Source: an uncultured Saprospiraceae bacterium (GTDB taxonomy: Bacteria; Bacteroidota; Bacteroidia; Chitinophagales; Saprospiraceae). From it: a stretch of DNA of 13,868 nucleotides. This document shows positions 6,711 through 13,484 of the stretch, in pieces. Position 1 is the first letter of the stretch. The number at the start of each line of letters is the position of its first letter. Below the pieces are notes generated by a model, which was not told the origin of the DNA, searched no databases, and saw nothing but the letters and a program-made list of their open reading frames with translations. The stretch lies in NCBI GenBank assembly GCA_937967535.1, contig CALCMV010000404.1, positions 1 to 13,868 of the forward strand, given 5' to 3'. The position numbers and the translations under genes were made by a program.

Positions 6711-7613
6711 ATGAGAAATTTACTATTTACAACATTACTTATTTGTTGCACAAGCCTTATTCACGCACAAGGCTTTTATGTACAACCCGGCGTGACTTTT
6801 CTTGCTCCTGCTACAAGCGAAATACTTGGTCCGAGCGTAAGCAATGCCCTCACTCCCGGTGCTGAAATCAACGGTACACTTTCGGGTTCTTATGGCAGTG
6901 GTTTGGGCTTGGATTTGGGCTTGGGTTATATGTTGAGTCGCAATTTTGGAATTGACTTGGGAGTATCTTATACATTAGGCTCGCAAGTGCTGATAGAAGA
7001 AGCCACACAAGGCAGCGATTTTGACCGTTCATACGCTACCAACCGACGGCTTACGCTTTCACCTGCCTTCGTTGTGGATGCGGGTAGCGAAACCTTGAGT
7101 CCTTTTGCGCGTTTTGGCATCATCGCTCCGGTGGCGGGGCAGACAAACGGCTTGCGCGAATCGAATAACGGCACATTGGTCGTTGGAGATTTGGTTAACT
7201 TTTTGTTTCCCGATGGTGTAGATAGGTTTGAGGCAGAATCTGTCGCCAAAGGCAAACCTACGCTTGGTTTTACGGCAGCCTTCGGCTTGCGTTATCAGTT
7301 GAGTGAAAAGATAAGCATCTTAGGCTCAATTGGTTATACGGGTTTACGTATTCGCCGAAACACCTTTGAGGTGACTCGCGCCGATGTCACATTGCCTGAT
7401 GGTTCGACACAAGATGTATTGCCAATACTCTCTCTGGGCGGTACTTTTCCTTTCACCGAATATTTTGAAGAAATTGACTCGGCAGCACTCGCTGCACATA
7501 TGACAGCAGCAGGCGACAATTTTGGGTCAAGAGAATTTCCCGCTTGGGAAACTGACCAAGGGGTGAGTTTCAGCACCTTCAATATTAGTTTGGGAGCCCG
7601 TTTTTCTTTCTAA
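6711..7613 (+). CDS. Outer-membrane beta-barrel protein
   Basis: A 300-residue exported protein. Residues 1-20 (MRNLLFTTLLICCTSLIHAQ) are a signal peptide. The mature chain shows alternating strands: GFYVQPGVTFLAP, SGLGLDLGLGYML, NFGIDLGVSYTLGS, LSPFARFGIIAPV, PTLGFTAAFGLRYQLSEKIS and SILGSIGYTGLRIRR. It ends with FSTFNISLGARFSF, whose terminal Phe and alternation fit the beta-signal read by the BAM complex. It does not visibly align with the barrel encoded just upstream beyond general barrel character, so this is not an obvious tandem duplication. The substrate is unknown. A 19-bp-stem hairpin follows 24 bp after the stop. Confidence 0.78.
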   Translation: MRNLLFTTLLICCTSLIHAQGFYVQPGVTFLAPATSEILGPSVSNALTPGAEINGTLSGSYGSGLGLDLGLGYMLSRNFGIDLGVSYTLGSQVLIEEATQGSDFDRSYATNRRLTLSPAFVVDAGSETLSPFARFGIIAPVAGQTNGLRESNNGTLVVGDLVNFLFPDGVDRFEAESVAKGKPTLGFTAAFGLRYQLSEKISILGSIGYTGLRIRRNTFEVTRADVTLPDGSTQDVLPILSLGGTFPFTEYFEEIDSAALAAHMTAAGDNFGSREFPAWETDQGVSFSTFNISLGARFSF

Positions 7614-7636
7614 GCAATCATTTCTTCCTATTTGAA

Positions 7637-7690
7637 TATTCCGAAGAGATAAGACGTTTTCTACTGTAAATGTTTTATCTCTTCGGGATA
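7637..7690 (+). terminator. Strong hairpin downstream of the second barrel gene
   Basis: Bases 7637-7655 (TATTCCGAAGAGATAAGAC) pair with 7672-7690 over 19 positions including two G-T wobbles, leaving a 16-base loop. It follows the stop at 7613. No T-run follows on either strand, so it is a likely 3'-end or stabilising hairpin, not a textbook intrinsic terminator. Nothing else is recognised in 7691-7873. Confidence 0.5.
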
Positions 7691-7873
7691 ATATCCATTC
7701 TAATTTGTTAAAAATAAAAACGCCAAAAAAACCGTCATTCCAAAGCCCGATTTGGAGTCTGCCATTGCATAACAACTATATTTTCGTATTTTATTAAAAA
7801 TTATTATTATTATGAGAACACCATTACTTTAGCTAATTAAATTTTATTTATAAATATTTAAATTTAAAACAAT

Positions 7874-9361
7874 ATGAAGACGAAGTTTAGTTTATTTATT
7901 ATCATATTAATATCCTTTTTGGGTGATTTGAATGCTCAAAATACGAGCTACTTGCTTTCGGATGATTTCAACCTAAGCATCAATAATATATCAAGTCAAA
8001 ATACAGCGAATCCGGTGGCTACTTCCCAAATATCCCTACAAAGTACCATTGACCCTGTCTTGGCAGATAGTCTGCAAGTGGCATTGGAGCGTGCGGTGGG
8101 AGCGTTGGCACCAATTGGGCTGTCCGTAGCCGTCAATTTTGGAGAAGGCGATATATGGGCGGCAACATCCGGTATTTCGAGCAATACGGATGACTTGAAC
8201 ACAGACCATGTATTCCCGATTGGCAGTGTCTCAAAAACGATTACTTCGGCATGTATCGTATCAATGGCTGATGAAGGTTTATTGAGCCTTGATGATACAG
8301 TAGGAACGTGGATTTCGGGCTACCCGCAGATAGCCGGCAACATTCAAATTCACCAATTGCTCAATCATACCAGTGGTATTTTCAACTATACCGACCACCC
8401 CAATTACGCGCCACTCATCAACAATACATTAGGCACGACATACAGCATGACGCAGATGTTGGACAATTTTCTGGCTGCTCCCTATTTTGCTGCCGGAGAA
8501 GGCTGGGAATACAGCAACACGAATTATCTCATACTGGGTTTGATTATTGAAAATATCAGTGGGCAAGAATTTCATACTGCTGTGCGTGAGCGTGTTCTTG
8601 CACCATTTGGTTTTGATGATATTGTGCTGTTGCCACAAGAATCTCCCACAGGTACGCTGGCAGATGTTTGGCAGCAACCTCTCGGACAAGCCCCCATCAA
8701 TATATCGGAATTAGTACCTCTGACGGCGGTTTTCAGTTCGGCTTCGGCAGCAGGAGCGTATGCGGCTACTCCGACAGATATTTCCGAATGGGTGAGGCAA
8801 TTGTATACTGGCGAAATACTCGGCAATGCAACAGATTTATTGTACGATTATAATGTCAGCATTGGCAATGGGCTTAGTTATGGTTTGGGAGTTATATTAG
8901 CACCTATTGATGTAGAAAATAATTTGATAGGACATGAAGGCGCAATTATATATACTTCATTCGTATATTATGTACCCGAAAAAGACGTGAGTTTTGCCAT
9001 TCACACCAATGATGGAACAAAATTCGTAGACCTCGCCGCCGCATTTTTTGAATTATATAATGAATTGGTAGAATACCAATTACTCATCAACAACGAAACC
9101 ACCACGCCCAGCATCGAATTTAATATCCAACCCAATCCCGCAGATCATCAATTATTCATCAATTTCGATGCACAACAATATCAAACAATGCAAATCAATC
9201 TATATCACTCCAACGGGCAATTAATCAAAACGCTCAACCGCGATATTGCTACCGGAACACAACAAGCCTATATAGATGTTTCAGATCTTGCCACCGGTAT
9301 TTACTTTGTGGAGTTGATAACAGAAGATGGTATCGGCACACAGCATGTAATTATTAAGTAA
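7874..9361 (+). CDS. Secreted beta-lactamase-fold serine hydrolase with T9SS C-terminal sorting domain
   Basis: A 495-residue protein of the class C beta-lactamase / penicillin-binding protein-like family (PF00144). A signal peptide of 22 residues ends GDLNAQ. The hydrolase domain spans about 62-400 and has the SxxK nucleophile motif at Ser118-Val-Ser-Lys121 (FPIGSVSKT), LLNHTSGI (162-169), the YxN motif Tyr213-Ser-Asn215 in WEYSNTNYL, and His354-Glu-Gly356 replacing the KTG triad, as usual in this group. Residues 411-495 are a type A T9SS sorting domain: FNIQPNPADHQL, INLYHSNGQLIKTL, DLATGIYFVELITEDG and the end HVIIK. It is likely an extracellular esterase or D-aminopeptidase-like hydrolase; beta-lactam resistance should not be assumed. 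The substrate is unknown. MITE copy A3 starts 16 bp after the stop. Confidence 0.9.
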   Translation: MKTKFSLFIIILISFLGDLNAQNTSYLLSDDFNLSINNISSQNTANPVATSQISLQSTIDPVLADSLQVALERAVGALAPIGLSVAVNFGEGDIWAATSGISSNTDDLNTDHVFPIGSVSKTITSACIVSMADEGLLSLDDTVGTWISGYPQIAGNIQIHQLLNHTSGIFNYTDHPNYAPLINNTLGTTYSMTQMLDNFLAAPYFAAGEGWEYSNTNYLILGLIIENISGQEFHTAVRERVLAPFGFDDIVLLPQESPTGTLADVWQQPLGQAPINISELVPLTAVFSSASAAGAYAATPTDISEWVRQLYTGEILGNATDLLYDYNVSIGNGLSYGLGVILAPIDVENNLIGHEGAIIYTSFVYYVPEKDVSFAIHTNDGTKFVDLAAAFFELYNELVEYQLLINNETTTPSIEFNIQPNPADHQLFINFDAQQYQTMQINLYHSNGQLIKTLNRDIATGTQQAYIDVSDLATGIYFVELITEDGIGTQHVIIK

Positions 9362-9376
9362 TGAGCGAATACTAAT

Positions 9377-9522
9377 GTCTTCGCCAAATTTTGAATTATG
9401 AATTTTGAATGACAAATTAATTTAAATTTCACTTTGTTTTCTTGTTGATAATTAAAAATTAGCAAATTAAATATTTTTTGTCATTCAAAATTTTTCATTC
9501 AAAATTCAAAATTAGCGAAGAC
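9377..9522 (+). repeat. MITE-like palindromic repeat, copy A3
   Basis: A 146-bp copy running from GTCTTCGCC to GCGAAGAC, the longest of the three. It shares with A2 the left end and with A1 (reverse complement) the core TTGTTGATAATTA and a CAAATTAAATATTTTTT block. The right end has ATTCAAAA units and TTAGCGAAGAC, with one substitution relative to TTGGCGAAGAC. It sits 16 bp after the hydrolase stop, suggesting insertion just past a gene end. Confidence 0.82.
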
Positions 9523-9813
9523 TATTGACTCATAAAATAGTCTGATTTCTCTTTATTTTAAGCTAATCATCTCCCAAAGTAGCAAAAAAACACCAAATCT
9601 AAGTCGCATTTTTTCACCTTAAAATTGTAAGACAAGATACTTCTTTGTAAATTTTTTTAATGTAATTACATGAATGATATTTTTGTTTTCTTCTGATTAT
9701 CAGGTATTTAGGGTAGATACGCTTTTTTTTTCACGTAGATAAATTTTCAAAAACCACTGTAAGATCGCATTAATATCCCGTAAAATTAACGTGCATGACA
9801 CCCAAAATGCCCC

Positions 9814-9821
9814 TACATTTG
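9814..9821 (+). promoter_or_regulatory. -7 box TACATTTG for the candidate small RNA
   Basis: An exact match to the Bacteroidota TAnnTTTG consensus, just upstream of a structured stretch ending in a terminator. At the -33 distance only a GTG (9791-9793) is found where TTG is expected, so the upstream element is weak. Confidence 0.4.
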
Positions 9822-9827
9822 TATTCG

Positions 9828-9947
9828 TAATCAGTAACACACTGGTTACAAAATCAAGCCGGAGCAATCCGGTATGGTTTAGTCAGTATAAGTTAGGGTT
9901 TAATGTATTTTTGTGAAAGACAGGCTGGAGAGTCTGTCTTTTTTTTT
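9828..9947 (+). ncRNA. Candidate structured small RNA, about 120 nt
   Basis: Between the TACATTTG box and a strong terminator lies a compact series of hairpins. Hairpin 1 is GTAAC (9834-9838) with GTTAC (9845-9849). Hairpin 2 is CCGGA (9859-9863), a GCAA loop of the GNRA type (9864-9867) and TCCGG (9868-9872), with a closing G-T wobble. Hairpin 3 is the terminator at 9916-9947. No open reading frame of note follows the box before the terminator. I do not recognise a known family; it lacks the SRP RNA, 6S or tmRNA hallmarks I would expect. The next gene starts 520 bp further on, so it looks like a free-standing RNA and not a leader. The exact 5' end is a guess from the -7 box. Confidence 0.45.
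9916..9947 (+). terminator. Intrinsic terminator of the candidate small RNA
   Basis: AAAGACAG (9916-9923) pairs with CTGTCTTT (9934-9941) around a 10-base loop, and nine consecutive Ts run from 9939 to 9947. It lies 555 bp from the nearest upstream plus-strand gene end, which argues that it ends a separate transcript. Confidence 0.8.
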
Positions 9948-10054
9948 GTTGTAGTGTCGTGGTGCGTTCTGTTGTTGTATTTTTTGCTTCGCAAAATTTC
10001 ATAACAAAGCACAAAATAGCTACAACACGACAACACAACGAAACCACAACACTA
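9948..10054. repeat. Inverted repeat of GTTGTAGTG type, copy B2
   Basis: The left part (about 9948-9979, GTTGTAGTGTCGTGGTG then GTTGTTGTA) and right part (about 10020-10054, CTACAACACGACAACACAAC then GAAACCACAACACTA) are imperfectly complementary. A small TTTTGC/GCAAAA hairpin lies in the middle (about 9981-9996). The unit composition is that of copy B1 at 6523-6703, but with GTCGTGGTG variants. It starts immediately after the terminator T-run. Confidence 0.65.
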
Positions 10055-10100
10055 TCTCCCTAAAAATTTTGTTTTTCGCCTATAATCTCCGTTCTTTGCA

Positions 10101-10121
10101 GGGCATTTTGCCAAAATGCCC
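10101..10121. repeat. GGGCATTTT / AAAATGCCC hairpin
   Basis: A perfect 9-bp stem (10101-10109 with 10113-10121) has only a 3-base loop. The right arm plus CT makes AAAATGCCCCT, an 11-mer also found at 5080-5090 and 9804-9814, always in intergenic DNA. No function can be assigned. Confidence 0.45.
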
Positions 10122-10466
10122 CTATTTGGAAAAGAAACTACTGCAAAATCACTTCTATTTAACTGTAAATCAACCAATTATATCCAAATTCATTTTTTTG
10201 GCAAAAAACACATGCAACTATATTTTGAGTTAGATATTCTCAAAAAGAGAAATTAAGTACATCGTCCATTAAATTTCTTTACATTTTTGGACCTTTATTT
10301 TGAAATGAATCGACCCAAAAATGAGCGTTCCGAATGTTTTCGGGATAAGAAGTTTTTGGGAAAGAGTCACTTTAAAAGAAATATTTCAAAAAGTGACGAA
10401 ATTTATTTCAACAATGTACTTAGTAATAAATTAGCTCAATAAACGATAAACTAATAAATTAAAACA

Positions 10467-12572
10467 ATGGCTCTTTTAGGTGAAATACGCAAACGAAGCT
10501 GGTTACTCATCGTAATGATTGCAATCGGTATGGCTGGCTTCTTAATGATGGATATGTCGGGACCCGGTGGCGGTGGATTTGGCGGTGGTCAAAATGTGGG
10601 TAGCATCAATGGCAAGAAAATTTCCATCCAAGAATATCAAAACCGACTCAATGCCCGTCAGAACTCGAATGTCAGCAGCTTTGAACAAAATAAAAACGTT
10701 TGGGACGAGTTGGTACTCGAAAGCATCCTTGACCAAGAAGCAGCCGCCACAGGATATGGTGTGAGTGGCAAAGAATTGGGTGAATTGATGGTTGGCGCAA
10801 ATGCCAGCCCTTTAGTCCAACAAGCCTTTTTCAATCCGCAAACAGGACAGGTAGATATGAATAGCCTAACCTCCATCTACCAACGTTTCAAAGACAGAGA
10901 CAACACACTTCCAATAGATACCAAATACGCCATGCGTAATCTGGAAGAACAAGTCGTTCTTCAGCAAAAAGGTATGAAACTAAGTAGCATGGTCAGTGGT
11001 GCATTGTATACACCAAAATGGCTGGCAGAAGCCGAAAAAGGCGGTCAAATCACTTCGGCAGAAATCAGCTACGTCCAGATTCCATTCACTTCTGTGCCGG
11101 ATGCCAACGTGCAAGTCAGCGACGCCGACCTCACCAATTACCTCAATGCCAATGCACACGAATACAAAACCGACCAAGAAACCCGTACCATAGAGTATGT
11201 CATGTTTGACGTAGCAGCAACCGACGAAGACAAATCAAATCTTCGCAATGAATTACAAGAACTGGCAGTTAAATTCCGCGAAAGAAATGACAATGAGCAA
11301 TTTGCACAAGAAGAGTATGGCACATACGACTCGCGCTACGTCCGCAAAGACGAACTCAATGCCGAAATTGCCGACGAACTCTTCGAACTGGAAAACGGCA
11401 ATGTCGTAGGACCTTACGAAGAAGATGGTTTCTACCGCATCACCAAATTGATTGACCGCCGCGCAGTGCCGGATTCCGTACAGGCGCGTCACATTATACG
11501 TACTGCCAATCCTTCCGACCCCGGTTCTTTGAGGGCTGCCCGCAACACCATTGATAGTCTCAAAAATTTGATACTCACTCAAAAAATACCTTTTGATACA
11601 CTTGCTGTCAATTTCGGACAAGCAGGTACAGCCAACGGCGGCGATTTGGGCATGAGAAGTGCCGAGCAACTCAGTGGTTTGCCCGAAGTCAGAAATTTAG
11701 CTTTTTACGAAGCACGCAGAGGCGAACTCAACGTAGTAGAATCACAATACGGCGTACACCTCGTCGAAGTCACCAAAATCAAATCCAGCGGACAAATAGG
11801 AGCGCGAGTCGCTACGGTGAGTCGCTACATTGCACCAAGCAAAGCCACCCAAGATGCCAAGTATCAAGAGGCTTTCGCTTTCGTGCGCGACAACCGTTCT
11901 GCCGATGATATGCGAAAAGCCGCACAAGAAAAAGGCTTACAAGTCCGCAAATCTGAAGGACTCAAAATCAACGACTACTCTATCAGCAATCTCGACGACG
12001 GCGAATCTTCGCGCAAAATCGTCAAATTTGCCTTCGGTGCTGACCCCGGCGATGTATCGCCCGAAATCTATCAGTACGACGAAGATGCCGTTGAGTTTTA
12101 CACCAAAGGCTATGCAGTAGCAGCACTCAACAACGTCTATCCGGCAGGGATGCCTTCCATTGATGCTGTGCGTTCTATTGTCACACAGAAAGTCATCAAC
12201 GAGAAAAAAGCGGCAAACATCGCCTCCAAAGTCGGTAACAACACCGACCTCGCATCCATCGCTTCACAATATAATGGCACACAAACCGACAATCGCAATA
12301 TCAGCTTCCCACAAGGCTTGACCGGAGAGCCAAAAGTCACCGCAGCCCTCAAAGGACTTGCCAACGGCGCAACCTCCAAACCAATCGTAGGCAACGGCGG
12401 TGTATACATTGTCAAAATGGACAACAAAGCCGAAGCCGCAGGCGGTGATATTGTACAATTACAAAGCACACTCGACGAGCAAACTCGCCAAAAGATGTTG
12501 AGCAGTTCCGTTCTGATTGATGCCCTCAAAGAAAAAACGGATGTATCCGACCAACGATTCAAATTTTATTAG
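10467..12572 (+). CDS. PpiD-like periplasmic foldase (SurA N-terminal and PpiC-type peptidyl-prolyl isomerase domains)
   Basis: A 701-residue inner-membrane-anchored chaperone or peptidyl-prolyl cis/trans isomerase that should help newly exported envelope proteins fold. A short cytoplasmic tail (MALLGEIRKR) precedes one transmembrane helix at about 11-30, then a Gly-rich linker (33-41). The SurA_N-like chaperone region follows (about 44-175: INGKKISIQEYQNRLN, then WDELVLESILDQEAA). The parvulin/PpiC domain lies at about 336-438 with SVQARHIIR, NGGDLGM (390-396) and SQYGVHLVEV. Residues 630-655 (KGLANGATSKPIVGNGGVYI) resemble the end of a second, degenerate rotamase-like fold. The length is slightly above that of E. 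coli PpiD (about 620). This layout is usual for Bacteroidota. It probably serves the barrels and T9SS cargo encoded nearby; that is inference. It is monocistronic, with its own terminator. Confidence 0.9.
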   Translation: MALLGEIRKRSWLLIVMIAIGMAGFLMMDMSGPGGGGFGGGQNVGSINGKKISIQEYQNRLNARQNSNVSSFEQNKNVWDELVLESILDQEAAATGYGVSGKELGELMVGANASPLVQQAFFNPQTGQVDMNSLTSIYQRFKDRDNTLPIDTKYAMRNLEEQVVLQQKGMKLSSMVSGALYTPKWLAEAEKGGQITSAEISYVQIPFTSVPDANVQVSDADLTNYLNANAHEYKTDQETRTIEYVMFDVAATDEDKSNLRNELQELAVKFRERNDNEQFAQEEYGTYDSRYVRKDELNAEIADELFELENGNVVGPYEEDGFYRITKLIDRRAVPDSVQARHIIRTANPSDPGSLRAARNTIDSLKNLILTQKIPFDTLAVNFGQAGTANGGDLGMRSAEQLSGLPEVRNLAFYEARRGELNVVESQYGVHLVEVTKIKSSGQIGARVATVSRYIAPSKATQDAKYQEAFAFVRDNRSADDMRKAAQEKGLQVRKSEGLKINDYSISNLDDGESSRKIVKFAFGADPGDVSPEIYQYDEDAVEFYTKGYAVAALNNVYPAGMPSIDAVRSIVTQKVINEKKAANIASKVGNNTDLASIASQYNGTQTDNRNISFPQGLTGEPKVTAALKGLANGATSKPIVGNGGVYIVKMDNKAEAAGGDIVQLQSTLDEQTRQKMLSSSVLIDALKEKTDVSDQRFKFY

Positions 12573-12634
12573 AAGACTTGAAAGAGATAAGAGACTTGAG
12601 ACGAGAGATATGAGACAAGAGACTTGAGATTGAA
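12573..12634. repeat. Purine-rich degenerate repeat (GAGACTTGAGA units)
   Basis: Right after the foldase stop, the plus strand is almost all purine plus T. It is built of imperfect units: AAGACTTGAAAGAGATAAGA, GAGACTTGAGACGAGAGATA, then TGAGACAAGAGACTTGAGAT. The core GAGACTTGAGA occurs twice. This is a low-complexity tract between stop codon and terminator, probably in the 3' untranslated region. Confidence 0.6.
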
Positions 12635-12643
12635 AATATATAT

Positions 12644-12677
12644 AAGGTCATTTGCCGATTGGTGAATGACCTTTTTT
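12644..12677 (+). terminator. Intrinsic terminator of the foldase gene
   Basis: AAGGTCATT (12644-12652) is fully complementary to AATGACCTT (12665-12673), with a 12-base loop and a run of six Ts at 12672-12677. It lies about 70 bp after the stop at 12572 and upstream of the next gene's promoter. Confidence 0.85.
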
Positions 12678-12772
12678 GTTCCAATAGTAGTCAGAAGAGA
12701 AACACTTAATTCAAAGGAAGATGTTCCATTGAACCGATAGACGTTACGAAAAAATTAATACCTTCATTCCAC

Positions 12773-12804
12773 TTGCAAAAAAGCCGTTAAAAACACTATT
12801 TTTG
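12773..12804 (+). promoter_or_regulatory. Bacteroidota-type promoter for the unknown 187-aa gene
   Basis: TTG at 12773-12775, a 21-base spacer and TATTTTTG at 12797-12804 fit the -33 TTG / -7 TAnnTTTG pattern, with an expected start near 12811 and a leader of about 37 nt. The -7 box lies in the loop of a possible hairpin (CCGTTAAAA 12784-12792 with TTTTAGCGG 12807-12815, one G-T pair), which might be an operator-like dyad. Confidence 0.5.
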
Positions 12805-12847
12805 CCTTTTAGCGGTTCAATTTTTGTGCTGTTACCACGAATCTGAA

Positions 12848-13411
12848 ATGAACATACAGTTACTAAAAGAAAAATATCCCGATGATTACAAATCAAAAAG
12901 CACAAATATTTGTATCGTAGATTTATACAAAGTACTATTAGAAGCCGGTATTCGCGATGGAGATTATTTTTACATTTGTGGAGTAGACGAGATAAACGAT
13001 ATTTTAGCGAATTATTTTATAGATTATGATTGGAATGAACTAAAAACGGATATTCAACATTGGTCAGAATATCAACTTGAATTATTCACGGAAGCTATAA
13101 TGCGCGGATATGACATGATGCCACACCTCCATCTTTTTTCCGTCGAAAAACGTGAAATGTACACCAATTCAATTATTGAAAGGATGAGTGTTTTGCCGCT
13201 GATTTGTGAAATAATGGATGAGAGAGGCATAACCAACAGTGAAATTCCTGAAACAATTCGAGACAATATCAATTTCATCATAGACAATTTTTCTTTTTTT
13301 CTTGAAAATGTTGAAGATTTTGTGAAAAAGGCTAATGCATTATCCATTTTCTGTAATTCAAGAGAATTGAAATTAAAAATAGAAGAATCAAAAATAAACG
13401 ATAAAAATTAA
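12848..13411 (+). CDS. Hypothetical protein, 187 aa, unrecognised
   Basis: I do not recognise a family. The protein starts MNIQLLKEKYPDDYKSKS and is soluble and acidic, with no signal peptide or membrane helix. It looks mainly alpha-helical: IVDLYKVLLEAG, the Trp/Tyr-rich DYDWNELKTDIQHWSEYQLE, ELFTEAIMRGYDMMPHLHLF, then a leucine/isoleucine-rich C-terminal half ending in a lysine-rich tail. A frame-open TTG at 12824 would add MCCYHESE, but the ATG at 12848 fits the promoter at 12773-12804 better. Codon use is more AT-rich than in the foldase gene upstream, which may mean recent acquisition. Small stand-alone acidic helical proteins like this include many immunity or accessory proteins, but nothing here proves that role. 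Confidence 0.75.
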   Translation: MNIQLLKEKYPDDYKSKSTNICIVDLYKVLLEAGIRDGDYFYICGVDEINDILANYFIDYDWNELKTDIQHWSEYQLELFTEAIMRGYDMMPHLHLFSVEKREMYTNSIIERMSVLPLICEIMDERGITNSEIPETIRDNINFIIDNFSFFLENVEDFVKKANALSIFCNSRELKLKIEESKINDKN

Positions 13412-13484
13412 TAATGGTGAGCGAGTGATAATTTTTCGCGAAATAGAACTAATCACTAGTTACCAATCACGAATTACTAATAAT

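Larger units (their letters stand above)
9362..10466. other. 1.1-kb gene-free region with a candidate small RNA
   Basis: No protein gene is convincing on either strand. It contains MITE copy A3 (9377-9522), AT-rich DNA without visible features (9523-9800), the candidate RNA (9814-9947), inverted repeat B2 (9948-10054) and a GGGCATTTT/AAAATGCCC hairpin (10101-10121). About 340 bp of AT-rich DNA precede the foldase gene, in which I see no clean promoter. Confidence 0.6.

Noticed and set aside
5589..7613. SusC/SusD nutrient uptake pair
   Set aside because: Both proteins are about 300 residues with simple barrel strands; there is no TonB plug, no 1000-residue barrel and no SusD lipoprotein.
7874..9361. 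Antibiotic-resistance beta-lactamase
   Set aside because: SxxK, YxN and HxG motifs are shared by esterases and D-aminopeptidases of the family; a T9SS tail and the lack of KTG argue against calling resistance.
9828..9947. SRP RNA, 6S RNA, tmRNA or a c-di-GMP riboswitch
   Set aside because: The SRP apical loop, the long bubble-hairpin of 6S, a tRNA-like end and the c-di-GMP core are not seen; only separate small hairpins and a terminator are visible.
12824..12847. TTG start for the 187-aa protein
   Set aside because: It leaves a leader of only about 13 nt after the expected transcript start and adds the unlikely MCCYHESE; the ATG at 12848 is better.
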